Positions 1-4,639 of a stretch of DNA of 5,294 nt are shown here, one piece after another. Origin of the DNA: Bilamarchaeum sp050303335 (GTDB taxonomy: Archaea > Micrarchaeota > Micrarchaeia > Anstonellales > Bilamarchaeaceae); contig JBNLBN010000040.1 of assembly GCA_050303335.1 (NCBI GenBank), positions 1 to 5,294 on the forward strand. The letters run 5' to 3'. Position numbers and translations under genes: made by a program. The notes under the pieces are model-generated. The model had not been told where the DNA came from and searched no databases. It saw nothing but the letters and a program-made list of their open reading frames with translations. Position 1 is the stretch's first letter; every line of letters begins with the position of its first letter.

Positions 1-713
1 TTTGTGCTCACTGTCTTTACTATTCCCCCTCCCAGGACAAGGGGATCGAGGTCTTCAAGGTTTTTGGCGGCCAAAGCGCCGATGCCGGTAGGTCCGAGCA
101 TCTTGTGTGCGGAGAAGCAGAGGAAATCATAATTCTTGCAGCTTACTTTCCTGTGGGGCACCCCCTGGGCGCCGTCTACGCAGATCTTCGCTCCATTGTC
201 GTGGGCGATCTTTGCCAGTTCATCAACATCCTGGGAGTACCCTGTTGTGTTGTTGGCATTGTTGGTGACTATGAGGGCGGTTTGCCTGTCTATCCTGCCT
301 TCCCAGTCGATTTCCCCGTATTCGTTGCAGGGGAGTATCTCAAGGTCTATCCTCCCTTCATCCCTGAGTTTCATGAAAGGAAGAAGCACTGCATGATGCT
401 CCATCACAGTCGTTATTACCTTACGTCTTTCGTATTTCAGGCCGTTTGCAACTATGTTGAGTGCTTCTGTGGCATTCCTTGTGAAAAGTATATTCTTTGC
501 TTCAATGAATTTTGCAATCTCCTGCCTTGATACCTCGAGCTTCTCATTGGTGGCCCTTCCAAGGTAATGGGAACTCCTGCCTGCGCAGGCTCCGTATTCC
601 CTGTAATAGAGGCATTCAGCATCGATTACCTGCCTTGGCTTGAGGGATGTGCAGGCGCTGTCAAGGTATACAAGATCCGGATGTTTCTCGAAAATAGGAA
701 AATCATCCTTCAT
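1..713 (-). CDS. Class V aminotransferase, cysteine desulfurase (SufS/CsdA-like), 3' end cut by window edge
   Basis: PLP-dependent enzyme expected to release sulfur from cysteine for Fe-S cluster or other sulfur-transfer chemistry in the cytoplasm. The 237 visible residues read in frame without a stop. They open with FPIF and the family motif YLDSACTSLKP (16-26, usually DSAA at this point). MEHHA follows (104-108, H106 likely stacks on PLP), then N155 in an NNTTGY segment, DGAQ (180-183; D180 and Q183 bind PLP), and SAHKMLGPTGIG (201-212) with K204 as the Schiff-base lysine. GGG at 228-230 matches the family's glycine-rich turn. The active-site cysteine of desulfurases lies beyond the window edge, so desulfurase rather than another class V activity is not proven. 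The ATG overlaps the upstream dsbA-like stop as ATGA, and GAGGT lies 7 bases upstream, so it is the third gene of the nikMN operon. The GACAGRSS segment (41-48) resembles an archaeal branch of the family as I remember it. Confidence 0.88.
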   Translation of the reverse strand, partial: MKDDFPIFEKHPDLVYLDSACTSLKPRQVIDAECLYYREYGACAGRSSHYLGRATNEKLEVSRQEIAKFIEAKNILFTRNATEALNIVANGLKYERRKVITTVMEHHAVLLPFMKLRDEGRIDLEILPCNEYGEIDWEGRIDRQTALIVTNNANNTTGYSQDVDELAKIAHDNGAKICVDGAQGVPHRKVSCKNYDFLCFSAHKMLGPTGIGALAAKNLEDLDPLVLGGGIVKTVST

Positions 714-1600
714 TTCAGCAACCTCTCGAATTCCTCTATGGGCTTGGGCCCCACGACAGGCTCGCCGTTAACGAAGAATGTCGGAGTGGCGTATATATGG
801 GCATCCTTGCCCTGCTGTATGTACATCTCAAGTTCGCTTACAGTCTCGTTTCCGTCATAGCACTCATTGAACAGCTCCATATCCAGGCCGGACTGGTTTG
901 CCAGGATCTTGATCGCAACATCTCCGGATTCGCCGCAGGCTTCCTGCTGCGCGAACACGGCCCTTCTCATCTCCATCGCCTTCCCTTGCCTGTCGGCGCA
1001 AAGGACTGCCTCTGCAGCCTCGAAGCTGTAGTCATGGTTCGGGAGCGGGAAGGGCTTAAAGACATAATATATGTCGTGCCTGCCTACCAGATCCATCATG
1101 GTATCCTCAGCCTTGGCTGTATAAGGGCATACGAAGCATCCGAATTCTATTATCACATTGGTTGCATTTGGATTGCCCAGGACAATGCCCTGCTTGTCCT
1201 GCGTGATCACCAGGTCAGTCGGCTCGCTGAACCTTCCATAGTCTCCTGTAAGGTCGTTCAGTATGCATGCCCCCTCGCTGTTTGGTCCGTCGCAATTGCC
1301 ATAGAAATAGAAATTGTAGACTCCGTATGCAGTATATGCAAAGCTCGCGATCGTGAGTATCACGAACACCCATGAGATCGCCACGAAATTCTTGTTCGTG
1401 AATCTTGCCGCCCCTGGCGAAACCTTGAGCAGCGCCGACACCACCTCTGCCTTGAAACGGTCATCCATCCCGGTATCACACGGTTTGAGTGTTATCGTCT
1501 TGAATACGCAACCAAATGCCTCCTTTGCAAGCGGCCTGTACTTTGCCGAGAAAATCGACATTACTGCGAATACGAAAAAAGCTATAATGCATAGAACCAT
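710..1600 (-). CDS. Membrane-anchored DsbA-like thiol-disulfide oxidoreductase
   Basis: The 296-residue protein has two predicted membrane helices (about 2-17 and 72-94) followed by an extracytoplasmic thioredoxin-fold domain of the DsbA/DSBA-like class. The domain starts near residue 138 and carries IIEFGCFVCPYT, with the redox pair C155/C158. The cis-proline loop ATPTFFVNG (271-279, P273) and GxxxIEEFERLL helix close the fold. The family forms, breaks or shuffles disulfides in exported proteins. Extra cysteines occur in pairs: C31 and C41 in the segment between the helices, and C103 and C112 just after the second helix. The N-terminal part up to about residue 125 is not thioredoxin-like, and I know it only as a feature of DsbA-like proteins in some archaeal genomes. 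The start overlaps the nikMN stop by 19 bases and has GAGGT six bases upstream. The stop overlaps the aminotransferase start by 4 bases. Physiological direction (oxidation, isomerisation or reduction) cannot be read from the sequence. Confidence 0.85.
   Translation of the reverse strand: MVLCIIAFFVFAVMSIFSAKYRPLAKEAFGCVFKTITLKPCDTGMDDRFKAEVVSALLKVSPGAARFTNKNFVAISWVFVILTIASFAYTAYGVYNFYFYGNCDGPNSEGACILNDLTGDYGRFSEPTDLVITQDKQGIVLGNPNATNVIIEFGCFVCPYTAKAEDTMMDLVGRHDIYYVFKPFPLPNHDYSFEAAEAVLCADRQGKAMEMRRAVFAQQEACGESGDVAIKILANQSGLDMELFNECYDGNETVSELEMYIQQGKDAHIYATPTFFVNGEPVVGPKPIEEFERLLK
721..727 (-). promoter_or_regulatory. Shine-Dalgarno site of the cysteine desulfurase-like gene
   Basis: GAGAGGT on the minus strand lies 7 bases before ATG at 713, inside the last codons of the dsbA-like gene. 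It agrees with the ATGA start/stop overlap and with coupled translation of the third operon gene. Confidence 0.65.
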
Positions 1601-2412
1601 TGTCTAACCTCTAGAAATGAATAGGGGATAACATATGTAAATATTATCCCAATTGCTGCTGCGAGGACCGAACCGAGATACGGGAGTGCAAGCGGCACAA
1701 GGTAGCCTGCAAGCGGCGCCTCATAAACTTCCACCGCCTTGTCAAAGAAGCCAAGATGCAGCGAAACGGTCTCAAGCCCGTCCGGATTTCCGGATGAAAG
1801 CGGTATCAGAACTGCAGTAAGGGCAAGAGCGATCCCGACCGTCCCGGCAGTTATCCTCATCGGAGAAACGGACAGCAGAGCATGCGTCAAGGCGCCCTCG
1901 GCAAGTGCAATTATCGCATGAACTGCTAGCATGGCGAATGCTATGTCCACGAAACTGCCGACACCGCTCATAGCCAGCAGGACCGATAATACGGAAGCTG
2001 CAGCCACAACTGAAAACGAAGATGAGAGGAACCTGCTTCCTGTTTTTTCATAGACGAAAGAAGCAGCATACACTGCTGAGATTCCCATCGTAAATATATT
2101 GACGCCCAGGGCAAGCGCTCCCCCGTCTCCGAACACGAATGTCTGGACTACCAATACCATCGCCATCGCAATGATGGCGGCATCCAATCCAAGCAGCGCA
2201 ACGGCAAGCCCGGCACCGATCAGATGCCCGCTTGAAAAGCCGGAAATCGGGAAATTTATCATCTGTGCAAGGAAAATCAGGGAGGCTACGCCAGCAATCA
2301 TAGGGATTCTGCTCCGCTCAAGCCTCTTCAATGCAACCAACACTGGGAGTGCGCTAAGAGCGAGCATAAGTACGCAAATCCAACTGGTAATGAATCCATC
2401 TGGCGTGTGCAT
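1582..2412 (-). CDS. Nickel/cobalt ECF transporter substrate component, CbiM/NikM-CbiN/NikN (PDGLE) fusion
   Basis: The 276-residue membrane protein is expected to bind and import Ni2+ or Co2+. It begins MHTPDGFI, matching the family N-terminus MHIPDGF. In known NikM structures the metal is held by the Met1 amine, His2 and a later His, here probably H63 in INFPISGFSSGHLIGAGLA (52-70), so the exact start matters. For this reason ATG at 2412 was chosen over the in-frame upstream starts, which would add about 91 unrelated residues antisense to the protease gene. Several hydrophobic helices follow, with the family-like segment FGDGGALALGVNIFTMG (94-110). The C-terminal quarter carries the PDGLE motif of CbiN/NikN (210-214) and a last helix near 242-263. 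It heads the operon with the dsbA-like and aminotransferase genes. The energising CbiQ/NikQ and CbiO/NikO genes are not next to it. Nickel is favoured over cobalt because the neighbours are a [NiFe] hydrogenase and its protease; sequence alone does not settle specificity. Confidence 0.92.
   Translation of the reverse strand: MHTPDGFITSWICVLMLALSALPVLVALKRLERSRIPMIAGVASLIFLAQMINFPISGFSSGHLIGAGLAVALLGLDAAIIAMAMVLVVQTFVFGDGGALALGVNIFTMGISAVYAASFVYEKTGSRFLSSSFSVVAAASVLSVLLAMSGVGSFVDIAFAMLAVHAIIALAEGALTHALLSVSPMRITAGTVGIALALTAVLIPLSSGNPDGLETVSLHLGFFDKAVEVYEAPLAGYLVPLALPYLGSVLAAAIGIIFTYVIPYSFLEVRQWFYAL
1607..1612 (-). promoter_or_regulatory. Shine-Dalgarno site of the dsbA-like gene
   Basis: AGAGGT on the minus strand lies 6 bases before ATG at 1600, within the final codons of nikMN, and supports translation of the second operon gene from that ATG despite the 19-base overlap. 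Confidence 0.65.
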
Positions 2413-2461
2413 GGAATCAATATCCCCCTCATATTTATAATTGAAACTGCTAAAATCCAGC
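2413..2461. promoter_or_regulatory. Divergent promoter with one shared TATA-like element (nikMN / hydrogenase protease)
   Basis: The 49-base gap between the two divergent starts contains one AT-rich, nearly symmetric element at 2431-2442. It reads TTTATAAT on the plus strand and TTATAAAT on the minus strand, both close to the archaeal TATA box. Its centre (about 2437) is about 25 bases from the protease ATG at 2462 and about 25 from the nikMN ATG at 2412. Archaeal transcription starts about 25 bases from the TATA centre, so both mRNAs would be leaderless or nearly so. A GAGGGGGAT stretch on the minus strand (2430-2422) could serve as a Shine-Dalgarno for nikMN only if transcription started farther upstream. 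I saw no NikR-type GTATGA/TCATAC dyad. Confidence 0.6.
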
Positions 2462-2839
2462 ATGAAGATTCTCGTTTTCGGAAACCCCCTCGTTGAGATG
2501 GATTCCATTGCGCTCAACGTCATGAAGTCCCTCCAGAACAGGTTTCCGGATGTTGAGTTCAGGGAATTCGACTCTGCCGAAAACCTTGAAAACGAGGGAA
2601 GGGACCTAATCATCCTGGATGCGGCAGTAGGCGTGCCGGAAGTCGTCATCCTGGAAGGGATCGAGAAACTCCAGTCCGGAAGCATCTACTCGATGCATGA
2701 TTTCGATCTCTCGCTTACGCTCAAGCTCCTGATAAAGATGGGTAAAATCGACCGCGTGAGGATAATCGCAATACCATCAGACTACGAAAAGGAGAAGGCT
2801 GTAGAAGAGTGCTCGCTGCTTATTTCCAGTTTACTTTGA
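2462..2839 (+). CDS. [NiFe]-hydrogenase maturation protease (HycI/HybD/HoxW family)
   Basis: This 125-residue endopeptidase is expected to clip the C-terminal tail of the hydrogenase large subunit after nickel insertion. It opens KILVFGNPLVEMDSIAL; GNP is at 7-9 and D14 aligns with the nickel-sensing acidic residue of HybD/HycI (Glu16/Asp16). D53 in IILDAAVG corresponds to the second conserved Asp, and H79 in MHDFDLSLTLKLL to the metal-binding His. Length is slightly below the usual 150-160 residues. HDFDLxxxLKLL resembles proteases that serve group 3 hydrogenases as I remember them. ATG at 2462 was chosen over an in-frame TTG at 2441. The ATG gives the standard family N-terminus and sits at leaderless distance from the TATA-like element, whereas TTG lies right on it. 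The gene is divergent from nikMN and convergent with the large-subunit gene, overlapping it by 20 bases. It therefore sits between the nickel transporter and the enzyme but on the opposite strand from both. Confidence 0.9.
   Translation: MKILVFGNPLVEMDSIALNVMKSLQNRFPDVEFREFDSAENLENEGRDLIILDAAVGVPEVVILEGIEKLQSGSIYSMHDFDLSLTLKLLIKMGKIDRVRIIAIPSDYEKEKAVEECSLLISSLL
2820..2839. other. Convergent 3' overlap of protease and hydrogenase large-subunit genes
   Basis: The last codons and TGA of the plus-strand protease gene lie on the same 20 bases as the last codons and TAA of the minus-strand large-subunit gene. The minus-strand codons here are those of the cleavable tail after H422 (codons at 2823-2843). 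There is no intergenic room for terminators, and I saw no strong T-tract just beyond either stop, so both mRNAs must extend antisense into the other gene. Confidence 0.85.
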
Positions 2840-4109
2840 GGAAGTGGGTTGCGCAGCTCATGCACGGATCATATGCCCTAACCAGCTTTTCCACTTCGAG
2901 CGGTATTGCGCCCTTGCCAATGCCCTTGTCTATCTTTTCCTGGACGAGCCCTCCTATATCCTGGTTCATCTTTATCTGGTTCTGCGATGTAGGTATCACA
3001 AGGTCTGCAAAAGTGATCTTCCCGGCATCATCCATCTTAAGATTGTAATATAGCGTTCCCCTTGGAGCTTCCATAACCCCGACCCCCTCGGATTTTTTGG
3101 GCTTTATCACCATCTTTTCCTCCTTCCTGAAATCCGTCCTTTCAAGAAGCTCGATCGAGGCGTCAATGCAGTGGATTATCTCTATCGCCTGAGCGAGGTT
3201 ATTGTCGAATATATTGTTCGATGGGAACCTTCCGAGGTATTTCTGCATGTCCCTGTTCGTGTCATGATGCAGGTTGCCCCTGTTCAGGTTCATTCTTGCA
3301 AGCGCCCCTACCACGTAGCTTTTTCCCTTGTACTGGAATCCCGGCGCCTGAGAATATGGTATCACCGTTTTGGTGAGATGGTCCCTGAAATTCTTGGGTG
3401 CAATGCACAGCCCGTCGGAAGTGAAAAGATGCCCTTTCCAGTAGCTAAACTTTTCGTTTTTCAGCCCGATGTATGTAGTATCAGTTTCATACTTGAAATC
3501 GCAGTTGTAGAATATATCGACGAATTCGATCGCATCCTCCCTTATTTTCTTCAGGTCTTCAGCCATCTTCCTTGCATCATCATTTGTCGGTACTCTCATG
3601 AATCCGCCGACCTGCGGAAACGGAGGATGCACTGCCCTTCCCCCTACGAATATGCTGAGATCGTTTCCCTTCCCCTTGACATCGAATGCCTTGTGGACAA
3701 GGTCATGCTGGTATCCCTCGTCGTCGAATTCCAGAATGGAATCCTTCCCGAAGACATCCGGGAGGCAGAACAGGTAGAGGTGCATCGCATGGTCCCTTAT
3801 GTTGAGTCCGTAAAGCAGGAGATCTCGGAGGATCTCGGTCTGTTCGCTGGGCTCGACTTCGAGCGCATTTTCCACGCATTTAATGCATCCCATAAGGTGC
3901 GCTATCGAGCAGGTGCCGCAGATTCTTGAGACAATCTGATGGACTCCAAGCGCAGGCTTTCCGATTGCCGCGCTCGTGAAAAACCTCTTGTTCTCGCTAA
4001 TCCTGAACTTGGAATCAACCACCTTTCCGTTCCTTACGGCAACATCCAGGTCGGTATGTCCCTCGATCTTGCTCAGTTCCTCAATAGTAATATCAAAATT
4101 CTTATGCAC
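2820..4109 (-). CDS. [NiFe] hydrogenase large (catalytic) subunit, group 3-like
   Basis: This is the 429-residue catalytic subunit holding the Ni-Fe(CN)2CO centre. Both nickel-binding motifs are intact: RICGTCSIAH (62-71; C64, C67, H71) and DPCMSCATH (414-422; C416, C419). The conserved E16 of the IEGH segment and the EAPRGTL arginine loop are also present. Sequence after H422 is only FLKVNWK, the short tail expected to be removed by the maturation protease. Its presence argues against tail-less types such as the H2-sensor and CO-dehydrogenase-linked enzymes. Length, the AYDPCxSCATH ending and the lack of any export signal on the partner fit cytosolic group 3 enzymes (MvhA/FrhA/3b); the exact subgroup is not decided. 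GTG at 4109 is chosen as start: GGAGCTGAT lies 4 bases upstream and it gives an 8-base overlap with the small-subunit stop. The in-frame TTG at 4133 would add eight residues inside the small-subunit gene and has no obvious advantage. Confidence 0.94.
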   Translation of the reverse strand: MHKNFDITIEELSKIEGHTDLDVAVRNGKVVDSKFRISENKRFFTSAAIGKPALGVHQIVSRICGTCSIAHLMGCIKCVENALEVEPSEQTEILRDLLLYGLNIRDHAMHLYLFCLPDVFGKDSILEFDDEGYQHDLVHKAFDVKGKGNDLSIFVGGRAVHPPFPQVGGFMRVPTNDDARKMAEDLKKIREDAIEFVDIFYNCDFKYETDTTYIGLKNEKFSYWKGHLFTSDGLCIAPKNFRDHLTKTVIPYSQAPGFQYKGKSYVVGALARMNLNRGNLHHDTNRDMQKYLGRFPSNNIFDNNLAQAIEIIHCIDASIELLERTDFRKEEKMVIKPKKSEGVGVMEAPRGTLYYNLKMDDAGKITFADLVIPTSQNQIKMNQDIGGLVQEKIDKGIGKGAIPLEVEKLVRAYDPCMSCATHFLKVNWK

Positions 4110-4587
4110 TTTTATCAGCTCCAAACTCCTCAAGGTACTTGTCCAACACCTTCAGGAAGATAGCCTCGAACATAGGACAGCCGTCCACCCTGTCATCTAC
4201 CTTCACTATCTCGTCCACTCTTAACACTTTATCATAAAGTTTCCATTTCTTCAGGTGAGGCTCTATCGTCACCCTGATGTTTTCCGGGAAATTGTTTCGC
4301 TGGGCCGAAGGGAATCCGGTACATGCGCAGGATCCGACAGCAACAAGATACCTGCTCTTTTTCCTGATCTCCTTCAGCCTCTTCTTTTCGGTATCGTTTG
4401 ATATTGCACCCTCAATGAAAGCGACATCAAGCTTGTCAAGGACATTTTTCGACTTGAGGAATTTCGCGTACCTGAAATCTATCTGCCTCTTCCACTTGAA
4501 ATAGTTCTTGTTCAGAAGTTCAACGAATATAATGGAATTGTCCTCGCAACATGTAAAAGTGAACCATCCGACCCTTAGTTTCGCCAT
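4102..4587 (-). CDS. [NiFe] hydrogenase small (electron-transfer) subunit, short form, single cluster domain
   Basis: The 161-residue subunit passes electrons from the Ni-Fe site through a proximal Fe-S cluster. It has only the flavodoxin-like N-terminal domain, with no Tat signal and no C-terminal domain for medial and distal clusters, as in cytosolic group 3 and 4 enzymes. Visible motifs are GWFTFTCCEDN (7-17), VAFIEGAISN (FVEG-like), AVGSCACTGFPSAQRN and VDGCPM near the end. The last two supply cluster cysteines in GSC and GCP context. The first motif is odd: the usual CxGC pair is replaced by adjacent C13-C14. ATG at 4587 is chosen over ATG at 4605. It starts the domain at the usual place (MAKLRVGWF), and a TATA-like TTTTAAA lies about 26 bases upstream, whereas from 4605 that element would be only about 9 bases away. 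The stop overlaps the large-subunit GTG start by 8 bases, so the two are translated from one mRNA. Confidence 0.9.
   Translation of the reverse strand: MAKLRVGWFTFTCCEDNSIIFVELLNKNYFKWKRQIDFRYAKFLKSKNVLDKLDVAFIEGAISNDTEKKRLKEIRKKSRYLVAVGSCACTGFPSAQRNNFPENIRVTIEPHLKKWKLYDKVLRVDEIVKVDDRVDGCPMFEAIFLKVLDKYLEEFGADKSA
4114..4122 (-). promoter_or_regulatory. Shine-Dalgarno site deciding the large-subunit GTG start
   Basis: GGAGCTGAT on the minus strand matches eight of nine bases of the archaeal consensus GGAGGTGAT. It stands 4 bases before GTG at 4109, inside the last codons of the small-subunit gene. This is the strongest ribosome binding site in the window and is the main reason for preferring GTG over the earlier TTG. 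Confidence 0.75.
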
Positions 4588-4639
4588 CGATTCCAGATTC
4601 TGCATTAGAGTTTAAAACATTATTACCGGAAAATCATCC
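4588..4639. promoter_or_regulatory. Divergent promoter with one shared TATA-like element (hydrogenase operon / EamA transporter)
   Basis: The 52-base gap between the chosen starts holds one AT-only near-palindrome at 4611-4617, TTTAAAA on the plus strand and TTTTAAA on the minus strand. Its centre (4614) is 26 bases from the transporter ATG at 4640 and 27 bases from the small-subunit ATG at 4587. That is the spacing expected for an archaeal TATA box driving leaderless mRNAs in both directions. No convincing Shine-Dalgarno precedes either start, which agrees with leaderless translation. No operator dyad was recognised. Confidence 0.55.

Noticed and set aside
105..530. Plus-strand open frame (141 codons) near the left edge
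   Set aside because: It lies antisense to the PLP-binding core of the desulfurase-like gene, which carries several conserved motifs in one unbroken frame.
797..1375. Open frame on the plus strand (192 codons) opposite the dsbA-like gene
   Set aside because: The opposite strand encodes a clear thioredoxin fold with CFVC and cis-proline motifs; this frame has no recognisable features.
2441..2461. TTG start at 2441 for the maturation protease
   Set aside because: It adds seven residues before the standard family N-terminus, falls on the TATA-like element and has no Shine-Dalgarno.
2413..2685. N-terminal extension of the nikMN reading frame on the minus strand (about 91 residues)
   Set aside because: It runs antisense through the protease gene, is rich in Ser/Arg/Thr without family similarity, and would bury the MHTPDGF metal-binding N-terminus, which needs a free Met1-His2.
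3171..3929. Long open frame on the plus strand (252 codons) opposite the hydrogenase large subunit
   Set aside because: It is antisense to a gene with intact nickel-binding motifs. It has no recognisable domain and is rich in residues typical of reverse-frame translation, so it is a shadow of that gene.
4588..4605. ATG at 4605 as start of the hydrogenase small subunit
   Set aside because: The TATA-like element would be only about 9 bases upstream, no Shine-Dalgarno precedes it, and the six extra residues lie outside the conserved domain. It cannot be fully excluded.
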